Shown in pieces: positions 8,455-15,820 of a stretch of 45,773 nt of DNA. Source of the stretch: CAZISM01 sp964541895 (GTDB lineage: Bacteria > Zhuqueibacterota > Zhuqueibacteria > Residuimicrobiales > Residuimicrobiaceae); assembly GCA_964541895.1 (NCBI GenBank), contig CAZISM010000034.1, positions 1 to 45,773 of the forward strand. Reading direction: 5' to 3'. The notes under the pieces were generated by a model. That model was not told the origin of the DNA. It searched no databases and saw nothing but the letters and a program-made list of their open reading frames with translations. The translations under genes were made by a program, and so were the position numbers. How positions within the stretch are numbered: the first letter of the stretch is position 1; each line of letters opens with the position of its first letter.

Positions 8455-10275
8455 TCACAGGCGGGGCTGATACAGTTCATCCTCTTCAACAGCCGGTATG
8501 TTCAGGTTGGGGATCTTGAAATACGCCGCCGTTAATCCGGGATCAGGAAATTCCGTCAATTTCAAGGTCAGGGATGTTTTGGAAAACGGATACCACTCTC
8601 CCGGCTTCCACGCCTGCACCTGGCAGAGCACGCCGTCGGGCCGGATGGCCACATCCAGCAGCGGCGACGCCAGGCTTTTGTCGTTCACGACCAGGGAAGC
8701 CAGATCCAGTCCGTTCAACTGCGCATCCTGGGCCGGGTTCAAGCCAAAGACAACAGGGCCGCGCATGACAGCGACGCGACCGGACTGGGCTTTGCGACCC
8801 TTGACCAGCCGCCATGGCATGTTGAGGTCGAGAACGACGCGGTCCTGGCTGCGCCACTCCCGTTCGATACGGAAAAAACCGCCCCCTGTGACCTGCAGCG
8901 ATTCGGGCTCACCGGCGACCGCCAGTTGAGCATTTTTGCACCACGAAGGCATGCGCAGATAAAGGGCAAACCGGCCCGGCCTGGACGGCTGAATGCGAAC
9001 GACGACATGGCCATCGCTCGGGTAGCGCGTCTCCTGGACGATGTTCACCGATTGATCCGGTCCCAGAGCAATCGTCGCTTCACTGGCCGTGTAGAGATTG
9101 ACGACAACGCCGTCAGGGCGCCGATAGTACACCAGGCCGTCGAGCTCGGCGACGATGCGGCGGTAATTGCAGGGACAGCAGTAGGTATCGCCGTTGAAAT
9201 AACTGCGCGGATGTTCAAAGGGGGAATAGTAGCGCAGCTGTCGGCCGTCGGGTGATTGAGCGGCAAAGAGCGCATTGTAAATAGAACGCTCCATCAGGTC
9301 ACCGTAAATCGGCTGGCCGGTTTGACGCAAGAGTTCGTCCCAGAATCGGATCAGATACGCGGTGGCACAGGTTTCACCCAGGTTAATACGCCCTTCCTGC
9401 GAATCGTGCCAGCATTCATGATCGCCCACCGCACCGCTGACCACCAGGCCGTCCCGGTTGAGCATGAAATCGCTTATCTTGCGCTCCGGCCCCAGCAGAC
9501 GATCGTCCGCCATCATACGATTCAGTCGCAGTTGCGCTACGCAGCGACACAGATAGGCATAGGCATGGCCTTCGATCTGCCCCCAGCGTCCGATGGCGAT
9601 GCGGCCCTCCCACTCGGCCAGTTGGCGGAAATCTCTGACGAAATCAAGATAGCGCTTTTCGCTGGTAAGTTGATAGAGCTGCAAGTAGGCGTTTTCAGAA
9701 CCGGTGACGGCCATGTGCAGCGCAATTTCGTCGTTGCCCACGCTCCGTCCAGAGTCCTTTTTCCAGTTCTGCAAAATATAATCGGCCAAACGCCGGGCCG
9801 CCTGCAGCGATTTCTTTTCGCCATAGTATTTATAGTCCGCGCTCAACGCCAGAATCAGATAGCTCAGTTCGTGAATATCCCAGAGGGCATATATTCTCTT
9901 CTCGGCCGGGAACAGTCCGATATAGCCGTCCGCATCCTGGGTTTTGAGGACAGACTCGACCAGGTGTCGTTTCAGGGTCAGCAGCCGCTCGTCCTGGCGA
10001 TTGGCGCTGAAATGAACCACGGCATCGATCAATTTGCCGAGGCCGATATAACTCTCGGATGTTTTTCTGGTCCGGAATGGCTCCAGAAAATCCTTATCCA
10101 CATTCAGCTTGAGCAGATTGTTGTCGACCGTAATGTCCATACGCCGGCCCAATTCACCGCCGACGTGCACCTGGCGAAAATCGACGGTCAACAGCGAATC
10201 GGCCGCTCGGGCGGATCGGCTCATGATGAGGAGCAGATAAAGTCCGGCGCAAAAGCAGGCCACGAATGTCTTCAT
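8455..10275 (-). CDS. GH127-family beta-L-arabinofuranosidase-like glycoside hydrolase, exported
   Basis: 606 residues with signal peptide (MKTFVACFCAGLYLLLIMSRSA), start preceded by GGGGAGTGAGCA. GH127 enzymes remove beta-L-arabinofuranose using a Zn-bound cysteine nucleophile. The Zn site of the characterised enzyme HypBA1 is Glu-x-Cys plus a Cys-Cys pair. Here these are E301/C303 (GETCATAY) and C366/C367 (YCCPCN), with C366 at the nucleophile position. An (alpha/alpha) barrel region runs from ESYIGLGKLIDA through DADGYIGLF and WGQIEGHAYA. Residues after ~385 are beta-rich. The start codon overlaps the stop of the upstream GH29 gene (ATGA), so the two are translationally coupled. Substrate specificity within GH127 and related DUF1680 families varies. 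Confidence 0.85.
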   Translation of the reverse strand: MKTFVACFCAGLYLLLIMSRSARAADSLLTVDFRQVHVGGELGRRMDITVDNNLLKLNVDKDFLEPFRTRKTSESYIGLGKLIDAVVHFSANRQDERLLTLKRHLVESVLKTQDADGYIGLFPAEKRIYALWDIHELSYLILALSADYKYYGEKKSLQAARRLADYILQNWKKDSGRSVGNDEIALHMAVTGSENAYLQLYQLTSEKRYLDFVRDFRQLAEWEGRIAIGRWGQIEGHAYAYLCRCVAQLRLNRMMADDRLLGPERKISDFMLNRDGLVVSGAVGDHECWHDSQEGRINLGETCATAYLIRFWDELLRQTGQPIYGDLMERSIYNALFAAQSPDGRQLRYYSPFEHPRSYFNGDTYCCPCNYRRIVAELDGLVYYRRPDGVVVNLYTASEATIALGPDQSVNIVQETRYPSDGHVVVRIQPSRPGRFALYLRMPSWCKNAQLAVAGEPESLQVTGGGFFRIEREWRSQDRVVLDLNMPWRLVKGRKAQSGRVAVMRGPVVFGLNPAQDAQLNGLDLASLVVNDKSLASPLLDVAIRPDGVLCQVQAWKPGEWYPFSKTSLTLKLTEFPDPGLTAAYFKIPNLNIPAVEEDELYQPRL

Positions 10276-12053
10276 TGCTCACTCCCCGGTAATCGTATCA
10301 ATCGCACCGAGCGCAGTTGCAGCGGCTGCCAACGGCCTGATTGCGGTGTCATCGTCAACATCGTGTGTTCGCCCTCCGGCAGGGTCAGCTCTGCGAGTGT
10401 GATGGTTTGAAATCGGTCCCCGGCGCCCGTGCCCGAAATGGCCACATTCACCGAATGGTTGCCGGACTTTAACACAAACTGGCTGCTGTCCGCCGCACAC
10501 GCCAATTCGGCTTCGATGCGAAAGGTTGCGGACGACTGCAGGTGAAACACCCAGCTCAATCGTGCCCGCTCATCCTCCCACGACGTAATCACGGCATGGT
10601 CTGATTGATCGCTGAGGCGGGCGTGCACGCCATAGCCCGGATTATGAATATCCGCAAAGCGGGCGGTCAGCACCAGAGGCCGCCCAGCCACCTCGGCCGG
10701 GAGATTGCTGACAACCTGCGGCGGTCCGTCGAGAGTCAATTTAATTACCGAGCAGACAGGATCCGGTGCGTTTTTCGGCACCTGAATTTTTATATCCGCA
10801 CCATCGTTTTGGGCGGTCAACGCCTGTTTCGAGGCCAGGAGCTGCGCCCGCAGAATCCTGTTTTTCAAACCTGGAACCGGCAGCACCCCGTTCTCCGGCC
10901 AGTCGAAAACATGCAGGTACAAGGTCACATCATCCCGGTCAATTTTTTTTGTGCTGCGGCCCCAGAAAAGCTTGTGAAACGGACTGGCGGTGGTGCCATA
11001 GATCGCTTCGTGATTCACCTTCATCCAGGCGCCGATGGCTTTGAGGCGATCGACGCTGGCTTGTGGAATTTCGCCCTCTGCGGTGGGCCCGACGTTCAGG
11101 AGAAAATTCCCGCCTTTACTGACAATGTCCACCAGTTTGTGAATCAGATCCTCAGTGCTTTTCCAATTGAGATCGTAGCTCTTGTAGCCCCAGGTATCGT
11201 TCATGGTCATGCACACTTCCCAGTCGCGTCCGGGGATGCCGGTGGCCGGGATATACTGTTCCGGCGTATCGGTGTCGCCTTTGTAGCCGCCGCCCAACCG
11301 GTTGTTGGTGATGACGCCCGGCCGCAGGCTGAGGAGGGCATGCAGCGGCGCCGCCCGCTCCGGCGTCATCCACGCCGGTGTATCCCACCAGAGAATATCA
11401 GGCTGATAGGTGTTCAGAATTTCTCTGGTCTGCGGCACCGCGATGGTTTGGAGGTATTCGTCAAAGCTGCCTTTATGCGCCTGATCCCAGAACTCGCCCT
11501 CCTGGATGCGTGCCTTGGCGCCGCCGGGGTGGGTCCAGTCCTGGGCCTGTGAATAGTACAGGCCAAACTTTAATCCCTCTTTTCTGGCCGCTTTGGCCAG
11601 AGGTCCGATCAGATCCTTGCCATAGGGTGTGGCGTTGCTCACATCCCAGTCGGTCACCTGCGAAGGAAACAGGGCAAAGCCGTCGTGATGTTTGGAGGTG
11701 ATGACCATGTATCTCATCCCGGCTTCTTTGGCCAGTTTGGCCCACTGTTGCGGCCGGTATTTCACCGGGTTGAACTGTTTGGCATAGCTGCGATATTCAG
11801 CTACGGGAATCTCGGCATTGCGCATGATCCATTCGCCGATGCCTTTGATCTGCTCGCCTTTATAGGTGCCGGCCGGAACCGCATAGACACCCCAGTGAAT
11901 AAACAGGCCGAACTTGGCGTCGCGCCACCAGGCCATGCGCTCTGCGGACTGCCTCTCCTCAGCGGCAAGTTCGAGCGGCGAAATGCACAGCGTCAGCAGG
12001 ATCAATCCCGCATAGGCCAAAAGGCAACACCATTCTGCACCATTTACTTTCAT
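10272..12053 (-). CDS. GH29 alpha-L-fucosidase, exported
   Basis: 593 residues from the ATG at 12053, which has GAGG 6 nt upstream; the first ATG at 12080 has no convincing site. Signal peptide covers ~1-32. GH29 marks: WWRDAKFGLFIHWGVY (42-57), ITSKHHDGFALF (118-129), FGLYYSQAQDW (163-173), and DILWWDTPAW with D224 as the likely nucleophile. NFLLNVGPTAEGEIP closes the barrel. The C-terminal ~150 residues are beta-rich and probably form an accessory domain. The enzyme releases alpha-L-fucose with retention. It lies 48 nt downstream of the P-loop kinase gene and overlaps the GH127 gene by 4 nt. A role in taking apart fucose- and arabinose-bearing glycans is inferred from this pairing. Confidence 0.9.
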   Translation of the reverse strand: MKVNGAEWCCLLAYAGLILLTLCISPLELAAEERQSAERMAWWRDAKFGLFIHWGVYAVPAGTYKGEQIKGIGEWIMRNAEIPVAEYRSYAKQFNPVKYRPQQWAKLAKEAGMRYMVITSKHHDGFALFPSQVTDWDVSNATPYGKDLIGPLAKAARKEGLKFGLYYSQAQDWTHPGGAKARIQEGEFWDQAHKGSFDEYLQTIAVPQTREILNTYQPDILWWDTPAWMTPERAAPLHALLSLRPGVITNNRLGGGYKGDTDTPEQYIPATGIPGRDWEVCMTMNDTWGYKSYDLNWKSTEDLIHKLVDIVSKGGNFLLNVGPTAEGEIPQASVDRLKAIGAWMKVNHEAIYGTTASPFHKLFWGRSTKKIDRDDVTLYLHVFDWPENGVLPVPGLKNRILRAQLLASKQALTAQNDGADIKIQVPKNAPDPVCSVIKLTLDGPPQVVSNLPAEVAGRPLVLTARFADIHNPGYGVHARLSDQSDHAVITSWEDERARLSWVFHLQSSATFRIEAELACAADSSQFVLKSGNHSVNVAISGTGAGDRFQTITLAELTLPEGEHTMLTMTPQSGRWQPLQLRSVRLIRLPGSEQ

Positions 12054-12101
12054 AACGGACCTCATACATTTATATGCCATACTCTATCGGGCGAACCGGT
12101 A

Positions 12102-12833
12102 TTACGATCCGGACTTGCCGTATAATTGCCAGAGTGTTTGCAGATGCGTCTCCAGCGCCGGCGCCAGCTTTTTGACGTCATCGGTCAGTTCCGGTTCGTT
12201 GTGCAGCACCACGTACGGAACCTGGATGCCGCGAATTTCGACATGCGTGGGACTGGGCTGGCTGACCTCCTGCCAATCCACGTGACGATACAATTTTTCC
12301 AGCTTGGCATCGGGCAGGCCGTGTTCGAGGATGCTGTCCGGCTTGTTGGGATTGAAACGGCGGCGGTTTTTGCGCAAGGATTCTTCATAACTGACATCGA
12401 TATACAGAATAGCGGCGCCGCGCAAAATATCCAGAGACAGGTGCGGGAAAGCTTCCTTATATCCGCCATGTTCGCTGCCGCGGGAAAACTCTACCAGGGT
12501 GGTATGTTCATTGTGGTAATCAGCATGATCGCGCAGTTTTTTCTGATAATCCATGCCCATGCGCTCGATGAGCAGATGCCACTGGTACTGATAAAGAAAA
12601 TAGCCGTCCGGGTCGGTGTGGATATGAGGCTTGTGGAGAATTTTTGCCAATATGGCATCTTCCTCAAACCAGGTCCACAACATGGGAAAGTCATCGATCT
12701 CGTCGATGAGGCCGATGTGATAGCGTTCGCAGCGTTCGATCGCCGATGTTTTCTTCAGGCAGTCGATGACTTCGGATTTTCCGGACGCCGGTCGACCGAG
12801 CAGAATGAGGACATCGAAATGATTACGTGCCAT
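12102..12833 (-). CDS. P-loop nucleoside/sugar-kinase-like protein, function unknown
   Basis: 243 residues, no signal peptide, so cytoplasmic. GGGAGAAAT precedes the ATG. A Walker A motif GRPASGKS lies at residues 13-20 directly after a hydrophobic strand (DVLILL), the usual start of a P-loop kinase. Other visible segments are LIDEIDDFPMLWTWFEED, TTLVEFSRGSEHGGY and AAILYIDVSYEESLRKNRRR, which could be Walker-B-like and lid regions. I do not recognise the family and cannot name a substrate. Between a sugar-phosphate-type transporter and two glycosidases, a sugar or nucleotide kinase would fit, but that is inference from position alone. Confidence 0.7.
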   Translation of the reverse strand: MARNHFDVLILLGRPASGKSEVIDCLKKTSAIERCERYHIGLIDEIDDFPMLWTWFEEDAILAKILHKPHIHTDPDGYFLYQYQWHLLIERMGMDYQKKLRDHADYHNEHTTLVEFSRGSEHGGYKEAFPHLSLDILRGAAILYIDVSYEESLRKNRRRFNPNKPDSILEHGLPDAKLEKLYRHVDWQEVSQPSPTHVEIRGIQVPYVVLHNEPELTDDVKKLAPALETHLQTLWQLYGKSGS

Positions 12834-12928
12834 ATTTCTCCCTGTGGTTATGTGTCAATATGAGACGGCAGCACAGTATAGCCGAGGTGGCATCAAAGCC
12901 GCCAGCCATTATCGCAACCCTTGTATCC

Positions 12929-14626
12929 TTAATGCGCGCTTCTTTTGGCCTGGGGGAACGCATACCATATTTTTATCGACAGCGCCAGCCCGATCAGCGC
13001 AAACGGCACCAGGAACGGCGGCCAATTGCTCCAGTTCAGCGAAGTAAGAAATCCCAGCGCTACGGATTGAATGCCGGTGCCCAGATAAACAAAACCATCG
13101 ATGAGCCCTACTGCCGTGGCGGCGGCGCGGCGGCCGCCGAAATCCATGGTCGAGGTGCCGGAGAGCATACCGTGCACGCCGATGACGCACAACGACATGA
13201 AAACCACGATGATACCGAGAGCAACCGCGCGGCGGTCAATGGCGGCGCCGGTTATCGTGGCCACGTTTTTGATCTGCACCTGTCGTTTTTCTTCCTTGTT
13301 CTGATAGGGATTGAATCTGGCATATTCCGCAATGACCATATCGCCGACTTTGCCGGCCAGCATCTGTTTTTCATCCTGGCTGGTGATGATCCATCCTGAA
13401 CGCCCCGGCTCGCTCTGAACTGCGTAACCGTGCTCGTCCAATGTCGTGCGCACCAGCTCGTCGGTAACGCCATAGACTGCCATTTTTTTCATCTGCTCGG
13501 CATTGATGAGCAGATGGAGTTGCTGTTTCACGGAGGTGTTGGTGCCGGCAACCAGCGGCCACATGGCGAGGACGCTCACCGCCATCATGGCATAAAGCAG
13601 GGCGGCGACCGGGCCTCTCCTGGAGCCAAACATGTGATCCGACAACCAGCCGGCAAACATGCCGCCGAACACGCCGGCCAGCATCAGCCAAAAGCCCCAA
13701 TGCTTCAGAATAAAAAAGCCGGTATCATAGCCCATATCGGCGCCAAAGATCAGGTACCAGTGCATGATGCCGTTGCGCATAACGCCGGAGCAGAGTTCGA
13801 TGAAAGCGATTGTAAGAAGAATTTTATTGGTCAGAACCCGCTTGAGAATTTCACCGAGATTGAACGGTTTATCTTTTTCGTCGCTGCCGGCATCGCCGGT
13901 GTTGAAATCCGCATAACCGGCCTGGGAAGGTTTATCGCGCAGCACAAAAATATCCAGAAGAAAAAAGAGCAGCAGCAGGATAGCCGGCACGAAAAATACC
14001 CACCAGGTTTGATCGATGGTGGTGCCGTCGATGGCGAGTGCGCTGCGCAGCAGCGATTGCACGATCGTCAGGTTTTTCGGCGTGGCCACCGTAGCGTCGA
14101 CGATGAGTTTGCCCCAGTCAAAGGCAAAGTACAAACCCAGCGAGATGAGGATGCCGAAAATGCCGCCAAAGATGCCGCGTTCGCGAATATGAAACCAGTT
14201 GGCGTTCACTTTAACAATGGCGACGGCGCCGAAACTCTGGAAATACATGTTGGCGGCGTAGAGGATGGAGAACCAGAGCACCAGATTGAGATGGGCCGAG
14301 GAGGTGAGCAGCATATAGGTCATGATGCCCATGATGATGTTCATCAGAGCCGTACCACCGGCGCTGATCAGCATGGCCCGCTTGCCGCCGATGCGATCGG
14401 TCAGGGGGCCGTTCAATAAAAAGGCAAAGGCATAGGTCAAGGTGCCGGCTCCGAATATCGTGCCGAAATCCGCCTTGCTCATCAGTTCGCCCAGGGCGTT
14501 CTTGGACACTGTGAGGTTATAACGTGCCATGTATAGAAAAGCGTAGGTCAGGCCGAGGGGGAACCAGTTGAGAAACCGGCGAAGGCGGAAAGCTTGCGAG
14601 TGCTGCGGACGGTCATCGTTCTGCAT
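12929..14626 (-). CDS. OPA-type MFS transporter with large extra loop
   Basis: About 565 residues from the ATG at 14626, which has AGGA 9 nt upstream. The longer frame to 14701 is rejected because a strong promoter overlaps it. The protein is multi-spanning: LTYAFLYMARYNLTVSKNAL and the loop motif GPLTDRIGGKRAM near the N-terminus, and MDFGGRRAAATAVGLIDG near the C-terminus. These are marks of the organophosphate:phosphate antiporter group (GlpT/UhpT-like). Unusually, ~90 mostly hydrophilic residues (about NTSVKQQLH to IKNVATIT) sit between two late helices, where typical members have a short loop. That explains a length well above the usual ~450. Substrate unknown; sugar phosphates or related anions are likely from the family. 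Confidence 0.85.
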   Translation of the reverse strand: MQNDDRPQHSQAFRLRRFLNWFPLGLTYAFLYMARYNLTVSKNALGELMSKADFGTIFGAGTLTYAFAFLLNGPLTDRIGGKRAMLISAGGTALMNIIMGIMTYMLLTSSAHLNLVLWFSILYAANMYFQSFGAVAIVKVNANWFHIRERGIFGGIFGILISLGLYFAFDWGKLIVDATVATPKNLTIVQSLLRSALAIDGTTIDQTWWVFFVPAILLLLFFLLDIFVLRDKPSQAGYADFNTGDAGSDEKDKPFNLGEILKRVLTNKILLTIAFIELCSGVMRNGIMHWYLIFGADMGYDTGFFILKHWGFWLMLAGVFGGMFAGWLSDHMFGSRRGPVAALLYAMMAVSVLAMWPLVAGTNTSVKQQLHLLINAEQMKKMAVYGVTDELVRTTLDEHGYAVQSEPGRSGWIITSQDEKQMLAGKVGDMVIAEYARFNPYQNKEEKRQVQIKNVATITGAAIDRRAVALGIIVVFMSLCVIGVHGMLSGTSTMDFGGRRAAATAVGLIDGFVYLGTGIQSVALGFLTSLNWSNWPPFLVPFALIGLALSIKIWYAFPQAKRSAH

Positions 14627-14672
14627 CGTACGTTTCCTGTTGTTAGTGGCATGCCTTATATTCCTGGCAATA

Positions 14673-14701
14673 AATATAAGCAACCCCCGGCTACGATACA
14701 A
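14673..14701 (-). promoter_or_regulatory. Sigma70-like promoter for the transporter-kinase-glycosidase run
   Basis: On the minus strand TTGTAT (14696-14701), 17 nt, TATATT (14673-14678), about 47 nt before the ATG at 14626. It overlaps the extra N-terminal codons of the longer open frame, which argues for the shorter protein. Confidence 0.55.
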
Positions 14702-14793
14702 GCAGATATCGCAAGGCCCGATGGGCAGGTTGAGAGTGCGGTAACCACGTGACGGCGTAGCCGGCGCATCGGCCCAAGTCTTAAAACACGATG

Positions 14794-14855
14794 CGCCAAC
14801 ATGGTTGGCGTATTCGAAATCTAATCCGCCCGGGGCAACATGCCCCGGGCGGATT
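14794..14855 (-). terminator. Tandem hairpins downstream of tpx
   Basis: Two hairpins follow the tpx stop on the minus strand. The first (14823-14855) is a perfect 15-bp stem around a 3-nt loop, with left arm AATCCGCCCGGGGCA. The second (14794-14810) is CGCCAAC / GTTGGCG around a 3-nt loop and is followed by a T-rich run (GTGTTTTAAG). Together they look like a strong terminator for tpx. The first stem is symmetric and lacks a long T-tract, so it may also be a copy of a repeat. Confidence 0.6.
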
Positions 14856-14886
14856 CCTCTGCAGTGAAAATGCGGCGAGTCTGAAG

Positions 14887-15387
14887 CTACTGCAGCACTG
14901 CCAGAGCAGCAGCATAATTTGGTTCCTGGCCGATTTCCGGAACCTGCTCCGTATAGATGATTTTTCCGTCAGAATCGATCACCACTATTGCGCGCGACAA
15001 CAGGCCGGCCAGCAAACCGGTTGTGATGCGAACGCCATAGTCGTCGCCAAACGCCTTGCCGCGCATATCAGACAGTGTCATCACATTTTCTATATGATGG
15101 GCTTCACAGAATCGTTTGTGGGCGAAGGGCAGGTCTGCGGATATGCCGAGGACCAGAGTATTCTGCAGTCGCGTGGCTTCCTCGTTGAATCGTTGCATCG
15201 CCAGTGCGCATAACGAGGTATCCAGGCTGACAAAGATGTTCAGGATGAGCCGCTTGCCTCTGAAATCAGCAAGAGAGACATCGCGCAAATCGGTCCTGGT
15301 TAACCTGAAATCCGGTGCGATGGTGCCCACGGCAGGCAGGGAGCCGATCGTTTGGATCGGATTTCCTTTATGAGTTATGGCGGCCAT
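14887..15387 (-). CDS. tpx: Thiol peroxidase (Tpx-type peroxiredoxin)
   Basis: 166 residues, the usual Tpx length, with GAGGAG 6 nt before the ATG. It reduces H2O2 and organic peroxides in the cytoplasm using thioredoxin. Peroxidatic C60 lies in SLDTSLCA, the counterpart of SIDTPVCA in E. coli Tpx, with the conserved Thr at 57. The resolving C94 is in KRFCEAHHIENV. The hydrophobic core segments APDFRLT and LVLGISADLPFAHKRF are as expected. Variation inside the active loop (TSLC for TPVC) keeps both essential positions. It is monocistronic, with tandem hairpins beyond its stop. Confidence 0.93.
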   Translation of the reverse strand: MAAITHKGNPIQTIGSLPAVGTIAPDFRLTRTDLRDVSLADFRGKRLILNIFVSLDTSLCALAMQRFNEEATRLQNTLVLGISADLPFAHKRFCEAHHIENVMTLSDMRGKAFGDDYGVRITTGLLAGLLSRAIVVIDSDGKIIYTEQVPEIGQEPNYAAALAVLQ

Positions 15388-15718
15388 ATGATCTCCTCAA
15401 TGTTTACATGAAATTTCTGTAATTATCGAACAGGATTAATACCGCCTGCCATAACACTCGATACGGGAAAAATAATCCGCCCTGAAGAGAACGCCTGGAC
15501 TCACAAAACGACTTTTCCCGATCGATACAATCTGATAAATATTTAATTATAATTAAGTTAATAATTAATCAGCTTTTTCATGAAATCCGGAAAACATCAC
15601 GGACTGGAAGCCAAAAGCAAATGGCAGAACAGTGGTGCCGGTGTGCTCCGTGGTCGTCCTCCCCACTTCAAGTTTGCTGCCTTTTTTTGTCACCATTCCG
15701 GTTCGGCACAAAAATGCT
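15388..15718. other. Intergenic region with AT-rich palindrome
   Basis: Divergent spacer between tpx and the M28 peptidase gene. The only structure I see is an AT-rich block at ~15533-15575 containing the perfect 14-bp palindrome TTAATTATAATTAA (15543-15556), directly followed by a similar imperfect one. It could be a regulator site or simply a product of base composition. I found no convincing tpx promoter. Short frames here show no protein-like features. Confidence 0.35.
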
Positions 15719-15746
15719 TTGATTCACATGTTGAGCGCAGTATATT
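15719..15746 (+). promoter_or_regulatory. Sigma70-like promoter for the M28 peptidase gene
   Basis: TTGATT (15719-15724), 16 nt, TATATT (15741-15746), about 75 nt before the chosen ATG at 15821. The upstream ATG at 15761 would leave a leader of under 10 nt. Confidence 0.45.
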
Positions 15747-15820
15747 AGTCCAGCCAGTTCATGTTGCCAAAATGGTCGCAACGTATCGGACGCCTTGTCA
15801 GAAAACTGGATGGTCGTTTC

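Noticed and set aside
12834..12928. Separate promoter for the kinase-glycosidase genes
   Set aside because: Possible -10 boxes were seen, but none has a -35 at acceptable spacing.
14627..14701. 25-codon N-terminal extension of the OPA transporter
   Set aside because: It overlaps the promoter at 14673-14701, and the internal ATG has a proper ribosome site.
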